Below, piece after piece: positions 32,368-43,147 of a stretch of 64,000 nt of DNA. Numbering within the stretch: position 1 is the first letter of the stretch; each line of letters opens with the position of its first letter. Origin of the DNA: Coniferiporia sulphurascens. Its lineage: Eukaryota; Basidiomycota; Agaricomycetes; Hymenochaetales; Hymenochaetaceae. The position numbers were made by a program, and so were the translations under genes. Under the pieces are notes generated by a model. It was not told the DNA's origin and searched no databases. It was given only the letters and a program-made list of their open reading frames with translations. Location: positions 744,001 through 808,000 of the forward strand of contig NBBA01000004.1 of NCBI GenBank assembly GCA_002794785.1, given 5' to 3'.

Positions 32368-33638
32368 CATCCTTCTTGTCCTCTTACCACCACCATCTCG
32401 GTTTTGCGACTGGGGTCGGTCAGGGGGAAGTCGCAGCTACCTGACCTTGTCTGGACTCTCTGGGACTGGGCATTGTATGAGAGAAGGTTCCGACTCACCC
32501 TGGTGCACCGGGGTTGGTCATCGGTCGCCGTAACACGGCGGGGAATGGGTGCGGAGCTCGCTGGCGGTCTTGGCAACCCGTCGAAAATGTTGCTTCTGGT
32601 TGGATTCTCGGTGAGCTTGCATCCTTCTGGCGTCTGCGCTGTCCTCTCGGGGTGGCGTGCTCGTTGGGCCTGCATTGTATGTGGACTCGGCAGGGGGGGG
32701 GGGACACGACGTTAACGTCCTCACAGGGGGGGGGGAAACCCCCTGCCTCGCAGCAGGCGACTTCGGTCAGGTGATCTTGGTTCGGGGCAACTCGGATCAT
32801 GCCTTCGGGTGCTGAGCAATGCCCTTCTGGGTACCTCGGGGCCCGTGTTGTCCCTGGCATGACAAATCAAAAACTGCCCCCCCAAATTCCTGAAAGGGTC
32901 TCTGATGACAGCACTGCGTGCTAAAAGGAGATAGGGGGCTCATAACACATGGCGTGGCGGTAAGAACCACCCGACACTGAAAGGCGACAGGGCACCATGG
33001 GCCTCTTGGGTGGGTTGGACCCCCTTGAGGTGGTTAGTATCCTCTACTCCCTGGGATGGCTTTGCCACCGGGGTCGAGTATGCGAGACGGAGATCCTGGT
33101 ATGATCGCAGATCCAGAAGTGGGGGCTGGGGGTTGACTGGGTGCTTGTCCCATGACCTCGGTTCCTGAGTATTCCGGCTGTAATGGCTGTTTCTGAAGCG
33201 CATGCCAGGGCATGGGAAAGGGCCTGCATGGAGTGTGTGTTGGCATTCCGGCATGCTGAAGTGTAGTGTCTCGGGCCGTAGTGCTGTGGGAGAGTTCCCC
33301 CCAGTGGCTCCAGAGGACTAAATCCTCCATTGGTTCATGTGGGGGTAATTCCCACTACAGGCTTAAGTTGATTCCCAGAAGCACAGTGGTACTCTACAGG
33401 ACCTCTATAGTCAGGGAGGGAATGTGTAGGGTAGGGGGGTTGTTCCATATGGGTGGGGTAGTGCCTACAGCACCGCAACCCTCACTCGGGATGGCCCCCT
33501 GGCACGGCACGCCTTACCCTAGTGCTCCAATATAGCGCCCATATGTCGTAGAGGACAGCAGGAGCAGTTTTGGTCACTGCATATCCCGAGGAAGGTACAC
33601 GCATTGTCTGAGTCCCGCAAGGGTGCTCTTAATTCTAG
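32368..33638 (+). mobile_element. W element copy 3 (complete, with TSD)
   Basis: Complete W of 1271 bp starting at CATCCTTCTTG and ending at GCAAGGG...AATTCTAG, joined at 33639 to LINE-A 3' UTR. It is the most diverged of the three copies, but the central block at about 32888-33040 stays close to copy 2 while the surrounding parts differ more. The whole composite (32368-33832) is flanked by AAGTCAAAAYRAGG (32354-32367 TG form, 33833-33846 CA form), a LINE-type TSD. This is the direct evidence that W moved by LINE-style target-primed insertion. No conserved ORF is seen. Confidence 0.87.
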
Positions 33639-33798
33639 CTCTTCTCCTTTACTAATAGGGACCCTTCCCACCTTGGCACCCTTCGGGGAGCAGGGTCCCC
33701 GCCCAGTTTCATGTGATGTGCGATGACGGGCGCCTCTGTTGTTATGTAGTTAGGGCCCCCCCTTCGGGGGGGCAGCTTGTAATTATGTAGTACTGCAG

Positions 33799-33832
<34 letters not shown>
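33639..33832 (+). mobile_element. LINE-A 3' UTR tail of W copy 3
   Basis: Only about 194 bases of LINE-A: the CTAATAGGGACCC region, GCCCAGTTTC, the hairpin (about 33758-33776) and the CTGCAGGAATAAT end, followed by a tail of about eleven AAT units and A's (33800-33832). Of the three W composites this has the shortest LINE part. Confidence 0.9.
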
Positions 33833-33834
<2 letters not shown>

Positions 33835-33928
33835 GTCAAAACAAGGTCAGGAAAAGAGAGTCCCTTAGAAGCGGCAAGGAGTGGCTGCGATTGCCATAGA
33901 CGAAACCGGTGGGGAATTCGAAGGGCAG

Positions 33929-35974
33929 TCACAAGTCAGAGGGAAATGGGGGGAGCGTACCTGAGAGCTCCAAAAGGGCCTGGTCCGCATCCTGAGTCCT
34001 GGATCCAAGCAACCTGCACACGTAGCCCCGGAGGGTATCCAAGTCGAGGTTGTTATCTGTGGGGAGTCCGTCTAGGTCCATAGCCGCAAAGGCGAGGTGA
34101 ATCGCCCCAGCTGTGTGGTTAGACATCCGGTTGAGGTGGCCTGTCAGACGTAGCCAGCGTCGTAAGACCAGGAGGTGGTTTTCGTCCGCCCATTCAGTAT
34201 GGTGGACAGGGGGGGGGGGTCGCTCTTGGGCCAGACACGGTGTATCCAAGGCTGGAAGGTTTCGCATCTGCCAAGGATATGAGAGGTTGACTGTGCTGGC
34301 CAGGGTGGGTGGTTGTGCCACCTGCAGTGAGAGATCAGGCCATGTCTGTGCCGGTAGGCTGAGTCTAAGCTTAACCAGTAGCCCCTGTAGGGACTGGCGC
34401 AACAGAGGACCTGCGCTACTGTGGTGAGTTCTGCTCAAGGGTGGTCAACCGAGATTGTAATGAGCTTTCTTGGTCATCATGTGGGGGGCCCCATTACCGC
34501 CAAGTATTTGTCGGTGGTGGAGGCCAGGGGGCGGGCCAGCTGAAGGGACCAGCGCTCACTGAGTGTGCATGTCGCCACTTCCTTCAGGGTGGAGATAGAG
34601 GGGGCGAGGGAAGATGGGGGAGGCTCGGTTGCCAGCTTCGCCTCGGAGTCCGCCCATTCGTTCCCAGGGATGTCCTTGTGGCCCGGGCACCATTGGAAAT
34701 GAACAGTTAGATTCGGAAATGAGTCGAGAAGGGTCTCGACCCCTGCCTTCCAAAGGGGGAGGAGCTGGGCCCCCGAAGCGGGGGGCCAGGTGCAGAAAAG
34801 GCCGAGTGCCGTCAGAGAGTCCGAGAGGAAGAAGATCTCCTGGACGTCTGGCAGTAGGTGGTGGAGACGTCTTGCCGCCCAGCCCAGGGCAGTTGCCAAT
34901 GAGAAAATTTCGGCGTCTGTTGCTGTGGCACAAGTGGGTGAGGCGAGCCTGAGGGAGCAGATGTGAAGTGTCCCCTTCATGCCGCAGATGGCTGATCCTG
35001 AGGTGTTACCAATGTGGGAGCCATCTGTGAAGACCTGCAGGGAGGTGTTGGTGCAGCATATCCTGGCCTGGGCTATGTAGTGGTCATGTAGGTTCGCAGA
35101 GACAGGCTGCCTTGGGACTGAGAAGACGATGCGCCCTCTACCGAAGGCAAGGGGGTCCGTCCAGGGGGGGTGCGTGTACGCTGGGATCCGTTGGACTCGT
35201 GGGACATGGACCTGCAATGAAAGGGAAAAAGGGGTTTTAGCATTAGGATTAAACTTTTTCTGCCCTACATGGTGGGGGGTGCGCCAAAGGCGCAGTGCAT
35301 GGGTGGTTTTTAAATACTCAAAGTAAGCATGAAAAGGGGGGGTGGAACAAAGAAAATTTGTAGAATGGGGAGACGTGCCCTTATATACGCCCAATATCCA
35401 ACGGCAAGCAGTATTCTGCACGGCCTGTAGTCGGTTGACTAGAGTTTTTTGTCGATGTCCATGATACCATACTGGTGTGCCCCAGGATAGAACCATGTGC
35501 ACACAGGCAGTGTAGAGTCGGCAGAGGTGGATGGCTGATAGGCCCCTCTCGGTGTTGCCGAGAATGCAGAGGGCCGCCAGTGTTGATAGTCCCTTGGAAC
35601 GCATGCATTCCACATGTGGTTTGAAGGTGAGGCCTGCGTCCCACCATATCCCTAGCCAGCGCAGGGGGTTGGTGGGTCGGACCAGGGTTGCGGCGTCAAT
35701 TTGAATCCCGGCAGTGTCCCAGCGGTGGTAGCCAGTTCGTCGCCTGGGCAGGTGGAAATGGAGGGCCTCTGTCTTTGCTGGCTCGATGTTGAGACCGATT
35801 TGGCGGAAGAGGAGGTCGAGTTGTTGGTAGGCCTGTGCAAGGGATCGGCAGTTAGCTGTAACCGAGGTGCCTATGCAGGCAATAAGGTGGTCATCGACAT
35901 ATGCTAGCAGTTGGGAGCCATGCTGTTGGAAGCGCTGCATCACAATGCCTGCGAAAATTGTCAATAGGATAGGT
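33929..35974 (-). pseudogene. LINE-B ORF2: RT end, RNase H, C-terminus
   Basis: Two minus-strand frames. 34477-35964 (495 residues) starts in the RT at YVDDHLIACIG (motif C intact) and includes motif D (LNIEPAKTEALHFHLP), motif E (WLGIWWDAGLTFKPHVECM), the connection domain and a complete RNase H (VFTDGSHIGNTSGSA, TDAEIFSL, FLSDSLTAL, WCPGHKDIPGNEWAD). It stops at TGA 34477 in the spacer. 33929-34438 carries the Cys/His-rich region and the C-terminal end (GSRTQDADQALLELSGTLPPFPSDL). The copy is interrupted upstream at 35974 by an AT-rich insertion. Confidence 0.9.
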
Positions 35975-36230
35975 ATTAAATAAATATAACAAACATGCTA
36001 AATATAAAGGTGGTCATAAGACTAACCACCTTACTAAGTAAATGATAATGCAATGATAATGCCATACAAATAGGAGCTATGATAGTTATAGTATAAGTAG
36101 CTCATGGTAGATGTATATAAGGAGAGCTGGTCTCTACCATGAAATACATCGGTTTACGCTGATAACCCACCTTTGCCTCAATCTCACCACTGCACCTCAT
36201 CGTCTACCACAACGTGCATAGATTTTAAGA
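35975..36230. mobile_element. AT-rich 256 bp insertion, class unknown
   Basis: Non-LINE sequence that splits the RT of the full-length B copy. It is flanked by ATAGGT on both sides (35969-35974, 36231-36236), a 5-6 bp duplication. Base composition is far more AT-rich than the surroundings. It starts TATTAAAT and ends TTTTAAGA; the ends are only loosely inverted (TATTAAA against TCTTAAA). It contains a 9 bp inverted repeat, CATGGTAGA/TCTACCATG (36103-36111, 36133-36141), around a TATATAAGG box. It could be a solo LTR or a small non-autonomous DNA element. It lacks TG...CA ends. Confidence 0.65.
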
Positions 36231-36606
36231 ATAGGTGAGACTGGTGACCCTTGTGGGGTTCCAAGGTCGGGCTTTGGTGCAGTCGGTAGGGTTGTGCCAT
36301 CGAATGAGACGGCCACTTCCCTGTTCATCATGAAGGAGAGACACCACTCCGCCATGTTTGGCGGGCATCCCATCTCCAAAAGCTGGTGGTGGAGTCATCT
36401 TGGGTGCACCGAGTCGAAAAAGCCCTGGATGTCTACCACTAGGATAGAGCATATGAGGCCTTTTGCATGTGCACCTTCGACGATCTGTAAAAGATGCTGG
36501 GCAGCATTGTAGACCGAGTGGCCCTGACGTCCTCCATACTGGTTTGGTGGCAGCCAGTTCCTCGCATTTGCGAGGTACTGGAGCCGGTTAGCGATCATCT
36601 TTTCGA
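36231..36606 (-). pseudogene. LINE-B RT core (motifs A and B)
   Basis: Between the AT-rich insertion and an A1 fragment. On the minus strand it encodes MIANRLQYLANARNWLPPNQYGGRQGHSVYNAAQHLLQI, ILVVDIQGFFDSVHPR (motif A Asp present), a frameshift near 36400, then MAEWCLSFMMNREVAVSFDGTTLPTAPKPDLGTPQGSPVSPI (motif B). It joins the frames at 35964 and 36951 once the insertions are disregarded. Confidence 0.85.
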
Positions 36607-36950
36607 CCCTCCCTTCCCACTCGAGTAAAGCCAGCCTTTCAGTATCCCACATGACATGTCTCGGCCGGTGCTCTCGCCCTCCCTTTCCACTTCTAAGCTT
36701 CCTACTTTAACCTGCCCTCAACCACTTGGTTCTGTTCATAGTGATATGTATCCCTCCCTCTCCTTGTCTCTTAGCTAAATAGGGGCTCTTCACATAACAG
36801 CACCCTTTGGGGAGCAGAGCCCCCGCCCAGTTTTGCATGATGCACAATGACAGGCGCCTCCGTTGTTATGTAGTTAGGGCCCCCCCTCCGGGGGGGCAGC
36901 TTGTAATTATGTAATACTGCAGGAATAATTTAAAAAAAAAAAAAAAAAAA
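36607..36950 (+). mobile_element. LINE-A1 3' fragment with TSD
   Basis: A forward insertion of the last few codons and the 3' UTR of A1 (from CCCTCCCTTCCCACTCGAG), with a poly-A tail to 36950. The TSD GATCATCTTTTYGA (36593-36606, 36951-36964) differs at one C/T, within CpG. Confidence 0.92.
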
Positions 36951-38555
36951 GATCATCTTTTTGAGTAACTTGCCCATGGTTTCCTCAAGGGTGATGGGGT
37001 GATAGGACTGGGGTGAGAATGGGTCCTTCTTGTTCGGCTTCCGAAGCATCACAACTTTTGCTGTCTGCCAGCAGGCTGGGTGGTGGCCCAGTTGCAGACA
37101 GTCGTTGAAAAGCGTTAGTACCTCCTCTGGGAAGGCATCAACCACCCATTTCAGGGGGTGATACCCGATCCCCGAGGGGCCTGGAGCCAACAAGTTGGAG
37201 GTATCGGCCAGTGCGCCTGTAAGCTCGGAGAAGAGTAGCGGCGGCACAGCTGGGTTAGGGGGGGGCAGGGGGCCAAGGCCCACAGCCAGGAGTGGGGGGG
37301 GCAGTGGGAAGAAAGTGGATCTGAAAAGCTCACCTTTCTCGTCATCCGACTGGGTGAAGGTGCTGTCTCCGCGTTTAAGCGAAGGTACTTGGGTTGGACG
37401 GATGCCTAGGCCGCATTTGGCCCATGACCAGATGTTGGAGGGGTCAGCCTCTGACGCCTGTTCTGAGTAGTATGTCCGTTTCACAGCTCGCACCCCTCGT
37501 TTGAATGAGCGTCTTGCTGCCGCTTTCACAGTTGGTGTTTGGGCACTGTGGATTGCATTCAGTAAATCCTGGCAGTTGGATGACCACCAGGGGACAGCTG
37601 TTTTTGACAGAGTGCAGATCTTGGTGAATGGCTGTAGCACATCTGTCATGGCTTTAAGGATGGCACTCGCTTTCAGATCGAGGGAGTTAGCATCCACTAC
37701 TGGTATGGTGAAAGCATTTGTGAGGGCTGGGAATGCGGCCTCTGTCCAACTGTCCTTATCCTCATTGCTGAGTTTCCGGGTCGTAGGTGTCGGCTGGGGT
37801 ATTGAATTTGGTATTGACCATCGCAGGATTTGGTGGTCAGATAGTGGTGATGGGGTTGCATTGAAGGAGTCCATGATGGACTCTGGATTGATTGATGGTG
37901 GGGCCCATACCATGTCAATTGGGCATCTCTGACATCCTGGGAGGGGTCGGGTGTTGCAGTCAGGTGGGTGGGCTGGTTCATGGCCGTTTTCCCTAAAGAA
38001 GTCGTCCAGAGGTTGCACTCTGCGATTTTCTTCTTGGGTGGAGTCGAGGGTTGACCATGAGTGGTGGCGACAGTTGAAGTCACCAGCAATCATGAGGGTG
38101 GAGGCGAGGACCGAGGGGAGAGAGCTGAGGAATGTCTCACCTGGGTACCCTTGTCTGGCTTCCACCCTTTCTGGGGGCAGCATACTGTAGTAGTTGCACA
38201 CCCTGATGGGGCGGTTTCCTTGGATCTCCACTGTCACCATGTTGGTACCGCTTGAGGCTGGGCCAATGACTGACCATGAAGATTGGGGGAGGGTCCTTGA
38301 GATGTAGGTCACCACCCTGGGTCGGGTGGTCGGCGGGAGTACTGGTACAAATCTGGGGATTGCTGGTACATTGAGTACCAGTTCCCAGTTTGGGTTGGTG
38401 AGTGAGGGTTGCAGTCCAATTTGATACCACGGTGGCTCCTGGATCAGAATCAGGTGGGGGGGAGAAGGTTCATTAGTGAGGATGGGAATTAGGGAATGAA
38501 TCGCCACGAGTGAGCAGGTGGCGTTCCACTGGAGTACACGGATTTGTGCACTCAT
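36951..38555 (-). pseudogene. LINE-B ORF2 N-terminal half: APE and RT start
   Basis: A 535-residue frame from the ORF2 ATG (38555) to the A1 insertion. APE: LQWNATCSLVAIHSL, LIQEPPWYQIGLQPSL, RVVTYISRTL, IAGDFNCRHHSWS (GDFN), CQRCPIDMVWAPPSINP, SDHQILRW (SDH His). Linker: AVPWWSSNCQDLL, NIWSWAKCGLG. RT start: GIGYHPLKWVVDAFPEEVL, MLRKPNKKDPFSPQSYHPITLEETMGKLL. The start codon overlaps the gag stop in ATGA (38552-38555). This is the best-preserved APE domain in the window; the gene is broken further on by insertions and stops. Confidence 0.92.
38552..38555 (-). promoter_or_regulatory. ORF1/ORF2 stop-start overlap (ATGA), LINE-B
   Basis: On the minus strand the last gag codons (EEDI) end ATA TGA, and ORF2 starts at the ATG inside ATGA. 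The 4-base overlap shifts the frame by one and suggests termination-reinitiation for making ORF2 protein. The same arrangement is found in LINE-A1 at 45639-45642. Confidence 0.8.
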
Positions 38556-39899
38556 ATGTCCTCCTCCATGAAGGCATCAGTGTCCTCTTCTACCTGTAGG
38601 GTGGAGTCGATGGCACGGAAACACTTCTTCTTCGGGCAGGTGGGAAGGGTGGCGGGGTGGTCGCCCTGGCAGTTGGCGCAGTGGCGGGGGTGGGGGCAGG
38701 CGTCTCCTTCGACTGCGTCATTTGCACAGTAAGTGCACGACTTGCGATGGTTGGCCGTCAAGTGCTGTCCAGCACATTCGGCACAACGGGCCTGGGCTTG
38801 GCAGCCCTTCTTTCCGTGCCCCAGTCCTTGGCAGCGCTCACACTGGGTGAGGCCGGGCCGGACCAGTGGGACCGAAAGGTGGAGGGAGGTTCCGAATAGG
38901 TATACCCTGTTTCTCTTGAGGAGGCGAGCTCGGGTTTGCCCATCTGGGTCGACGAAGGTGAAGGATACTGGGCAAGCTTCCAGTTGAGGGAGCTTCTCCA
39001 TTACCGTTGTGTAGTGGGGGGGGACCACAAAATCGAGGTGTTTGAGGGAGGGGTTCTGGCGGACCTCCACAAGGAGAGCCGCTTCAGTGATGGGGTGTGG
39101 GTTTTGCCCGAAGAAGACGTCCTGGCAGGGCACCATTGAGATGCATAATGTCGATCTGGGTCGTACTCTGGAAGGGGTCAGTTGGAACCAGTCTGATATG
39201 GGCCAGTCCACTGGGAGGGCTAGGCAGCGGTCACGCATATACTTTGTGAATGTGTCTGCATGGCGATCCATGATTGCCGATGTGGTTGGTGTGGATGAGG
39301 CGGGTCTTTCTGCAAAGGTGGTCACCAGGTTGCCTTTAGCGTTGAACTTAGAGGACAACATGGTGACCGTGTCAGCAGTAGGCAGGGCCCGGAAGAAACC
39401 CCGGGCCATTTCGGTGAGGGAGGCGCCTGACTTATGCATGGCTGCAGGAGCGACTAGGTCCCGTGGTGTTAATACCAAGGTGGGTTCCTTGGCATACATT
39501 TTGGGGGGAGGTGGGGGTTGCCGGACTTTCTTCGCTTTCTTTGCTGGGGCCGTCTGGGTTGCTGGGGGCTGGGGGAGGTTAGCTGCAATCGCTGCTAACT
39601 GGGTGTACATCATTGGGGCTCCTGCCAGCATGACTTTTGCCATGGCCTCGAGTTGAGCTGGGGTAATGGTAGTGGCTACTGTTGCCACGGTGGTGGGAGC
39701 AGGGGTGTTTCCTCCCATGTTGGTGGGAGTCTGCTGTGGGGCCTGTTGCGGCCGCGGAGCAGGGTGTGAGGCCATGGAGGAGACCTGGTGAGTGAGGTTC
39801 CCCACATCGACTGAGAGCCGCTTGACAACGTCCGCCAGTGCTGTTATCTGTGTGTCGGGGGGGGGTAGGTTGGGCTTGGGCCTGCTGGTTAGTCCTTGT
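38552..39899 (-). pseudogene. LINE-B gag (ORF1), C-terminal part with zinc knuckles
   Basis: The open frame at 38552-39805 (417 residues) covers the Pro/Ala/Gln-rich middle, the conserved block (PPPPPKMYAKEPTLVLTP, MLSSKFNAKGNLVTTFAERP, ISMVPCQDVFFGQNPHPITEAAL) and three Cys/His knuckles: CERCQGLGHGKKGC (CX2CX4HX4C), CAECAGQHLTANHRKSC and CANCQGDHPATLPTC. It ends EEDTDAFMEEDI with the stop overlapping the ORF2 start. The protein would bind element RNA. The N-terminal part lies beyond the A1 insertion at 39915-40909. Confidence 0.9.
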
Positions 39900-39914
39900 G
39901 TTAAAGGTAAACGG

Positions 39915-40909
39915 ATCTTAAACCTTCCACCTCCACACTAAAAGAGGTCGCTGTCCGCACCCTCATGGAACGATGGACGCTCTCACTAGCCTGCCCCCTC
40001 GCCTTGACCGCCGACAAATACTTGGCGGTCCATGGCCTACCATCACGCCGACCCTGAAAGCTCCTCATGCACTTGGTCGACCACCCATGCAATGAGCTAG
40101 CTGCAGTAGCTCAGGTCCTCTGCCACGCCGGTCCCTACGGGGGATACTGGTTGAGTTTCGACTCAGCCTACTGCCGCAGGCATGGCCTGATCTCACACTG
40201 CCAATGGCACAACCACCCCCCCTGGCCCGCACAGTCGACCGCCCACATCCTTGGCGGCTGTAGCACCTTCCACCCGTGGATACGACATGTGTGGCCACTG
40301 CATGACCCTCTCCCAGTCCACCATTCCGAGTGGACTAACGAAAACCGCCTCCCGGTTCTGCGATGTTGGCTAAAGCTGATGGGGCACCTCAACCGCCTTT
40401 CGGAACACGCCGCGGGCACCATCCGGCTATCTTTCGCCACGATGGACCTTGACGGGCACCCCACCGATGAGGATAGGGACTTGGACCTCCTACGGGATTA
40501 CATGCATCATATGCTCGGACCCCGAACCCAGGACTCGGACCCAGCCCTTTTGGAGCTTTCAGGTACACTCCCTCCCTTCCTGCTCAAGTAAAGCCTGCCT
40601 TTCAGTATCCCCCATGATACGTCTCGGCCAGTGCTCTCGCCCTCCCTTTCCACTTCTAAGCTTCCTACTTTAACCTGCCCCCAACTGCTTGGTTTGTTCA
40701 TAGTGATATGTATCCCTCCTTCTCTCAGTTTCACTACTAAATAGGGGCTCTCCACACACCAGCACCCCTCAGGGAGCAGAGCCCCTGCCCAGTTTTGTGC
40801 GATGCGCAATGATGGGCACCTCCGTTGTTATGTAGTTAGGGCCCCCCCTTTGGGGGGCAGCTTGTAATTATGTAATACTGCAGGAATAATTTAAAAAAAA
40901 AAAAAAAAA
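39915..40909 (+). mobile_element. LINE-A1, 5'-truncated insertion with TSD
   Basis: A forward A1 insertion from the end of RNase H (LKPSTSTLKEVA-like) to the 3' end with poly-A. It encodes the Cys/His region and C-terminus in the frame 40067-40591 (GPYGGYWLSFDSAY, NHPPWPAQSTAHILGGC, ALLELSGTLPPFLLK), with TGA at 40056 in place of CGA. TSD GTTAAAGGTAAAYGG (39900-39914, 40910-40924), one C/T difference at CpG. Confidence 0.92.
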
Positions 40910-40924
40910 GTTAAAGGTAAATGG

Positions 40925-41590
40925 GGCCCTCATGGCAGAGGAGAAGGGTGCTCCGAGTGAGATCCTCGCTCCCATCGTGGCTTGGGCGTATTCCTGCTCC
41001 ACTGCATGGGTGGCTACATGTTCCAGATCATCCCTGTCTTGCATCCGGTACATTGTTGACAGAGCTTTGTGACTGAGGGCTGTTAGTTTCCCCAGGAATG
41101 CTGCTGTCGCTTGTACAACCGCTGTGGAGTTGGCGGCCTGTTCGATTCCAGCCTTGAGGATGTCGAGTGCCCTTTCCACGTTTGGCGCGAAGTCTGTCAG
41201 GGCTCGTATGAACTCTGAAGTGACTGGCCGGTTGCAGGGGGTCTCGGGGGAGAGGATGTCGGCAGTGCGTTTGCCTGTCGACTGGGGGGGCGTCTGCGGT
41301 TCATCCCGCATCTGGTCGTCCTGCTGCTGCCCTGATGAGGTCTGGGCTCGGGCAACGTCGAGGGCGGTCTGTGTGCCCTGCTGAAGCCACTGGTTGAGGT
41401 CGCCTAGCAGGGTTTCGCCCATGAGGGCGTCATAATTGGGGGGGGTGAGTTGCGGCAGTGGGGACAGTGAGCGGCTTCAGGGGGCGGTTGGCAACTGACG
41501 GCAGCCAGGGTTGGTCGCTCCAGATGCTGTAGAGCTAGCTGTTGTGAGGCCTGTAGGTCATAGGGGATGACCACCGAACTGATCTGCCAT
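40925..41590 (-). pseudogene. LINE-B gag N-terminal part
   Basis: On the minus strand gag would start at the ATG near 41590 (CCCCCATGGCAGATCAG), after a 5' UTR of about 60 bases. A frame change near 41420-41560 separates the start from the main frame (41422 down to 40925). That frame encodes MGETLLGDLNQWLQQGTQTALD, TGKRTADILSPETP, SEFIRALTDFAPNVERALDILKAG and a helical-looking stretch, HATHAVEQEYAQATMGAR-like. It differs from A1 and A2 gag, in line with B being a separate family. No known domain is recognised in this N-terminal region. Confidence 0.75.
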
Positions 41591-41667
41591 GGGGGAGTTT
41601 GAGCTTCCTGCACTAGGGAGATGGTGGTGGTTAGAAGTCAAGAAGGGGTCATTTGGCGCTGCCCATG

Positions 41668-43146
41668 GTACCAGACCGGCACCCCCCATGTAAGGACAGA
41701 GCGGATGCAGGCGATGTATAGGCGGCAGAGGAGGAGGGCCGAGATGCTGCGCTCGGTGTTGCCGAGGATGCGGAGGGCAGCAAGGGTGGAGAGGCCTTTG
41801 GAGCGCATTCGCTCTACATGGGCCTTGAAGGTGAGGGCAGGGTCCCACCAAATCCCCAGCCAGTGGAGGGGGATCGAGGGTCAGATAAGTGCGGTAGGGT
41901 CAACCTGAACCCCGGCTGAGTCCCAGTTGGTGTATGCTGAGGAACAGCACTGGGGCAGGTGGAAGTGGAGGCACTCTGTCTTGGTGGCCTCGATGTTGAG
42001 ACCGATGCCGCCAAAGAGAGCATCGAGTTGGTGGTAGGCAGCGGCAAGTTGCTGGCAGTTGGATGCCACACTGGGGCCAATGCACACAAGGAGGTGGTCG
42101 TTGACATATGTGAGGGTGGTGGTGCTGGTTTGGTGGAATTTCTGGAGGACCATGCCTGCGAATATGGTGGAGAGAATAGGGGATACTGGCGATCCTTGAG
42201 GGGTGCCGAGATCGGATTTTTGGGCGGTTGGGAGGGTGGTGCTGTCGAAAGCGATGGCGACCTGCCGGTCTGTCATGAAGGACAGGCACCAGTCCGCCAT
42301 GTTGGGCGGGCACTGGAGGTCCAGCAGTTGTCGGTGGAGGAGTTGCAGGTGCACTGAGTTGAAGAAGCCCTGTATGTTGACTGTGAGGACCGAACATACA
42401 AGGCCCTCTGCATGGGCGCGTTCTGCAATCTGTAAGAGGTGCTGGGTGGCGTCGTAGACTGAATGTCCCTGGCACCTCCCATATTGGTTGGGTGGCAACC
42501 AGTCCTGCATGTTAGCGAGGAACTGGAGCCGGTTAGCTATGATCTTTTCGAGGAGTTTCCCTAGGGTCTCTTCGAGGGTGATGGGCCAATAAGATCTCGG
42601 TGAGAATGGGTCCTTCTTGTTGGGCTTTCATAGCATTACCACCTTTGCCACCTGCCAGCACTTGGGGTGGTGCCCCATGCGCAGGCAGTTGTTGAAAAGG
42701 GTAAGTATCTCTTCCAGGTAGGCATCTACCACCCATTTTAGTGGGCGATAGCCGATCCCTGAAAGGCCTGGAGCTGACAAGTTGGAGGTGTTGGCCAGTG
42801 CCTCCGTAAGCTCCGTAAGGAGTATGGGCGGGGCAGCTGGTTGGGTTGGAGGTAGTGGAGTGTCAGTCACTGCCTGGGGTGGGGGGGGCATAAAGAAGGT
42901 TTCTTGGAAGAGCTCACCTTTCTCGGCGTCTGACTGAGTGAAGGATCCGTCTCATCGTTTAAGCGAGGGGATAGGGGTGGGTCGGTTGCCAAGGCCGCGT
43001 TTGGCCCAGCTCCAGATGTTGGAGGCGTCCACAGTGTCAGCTTGGTCGGCATAGAAGCACCGCTTGGCCGCTCGTACACCGCGTTTGAAGGCATGGCGAG
43101 CTGCTGATCGTTGAAGGGGGGTGGTGGCCGTCGCTATTGCCTGGAG
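41668..43146 (-). pseudogene. LINE-A2 outer copy: RT domain
   Basis: Part of the outer reverse A2 copy between the full-length B and full-length A1 insertions. The minus strand encodes the end of the linker (NIWSWAKRGLGNRPTPIPS), the RT start (LSGIGYRPLKWVVDAYLEEIL), then after a break MQDWLPPNQYGRCQGHSVYDATQHLLQI, VNIQGFFNSVH (the motif A region with its Asp changed to Asn), LGTPQGSPVSPILSTIFAGMVL, TYVNDHLLVCIG (YVDD changed to YVND) and motifs D and E. Altered catalytic residues and a stop at 42628 make it dead. The TSD GCTATYGCCTGGAG of the A1 insertion ends it at 43146. Confidence 0.88.
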
Positions 43147-43147
43147 G

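Larger units (their letters stand above)
32120..41652 (-). mobile_element. LINE-B, full-length copy with four nested insertions
   Basis: Reverse B element with both ends. The 5' end is at about 41652 (CCCCTTCTTG, ACCACCACCAT), followed by gag (41590 to 38552), ORF2 (38555 to about 33950) and the 3' UTR with the B hairpin (32172-32190) and an A/T tail at 32120-32155. The 15 bp TSD has two differences, both CpG-type. Removing the W chimera (32368-33832), the AT-rich insertion (35975-36230), two A1 fragments (36607-36950, 39915-40909) and the repeated TSDs leaves about 6.4 kb, the same size as the full-length A1 copy. Confidence 0.9.
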
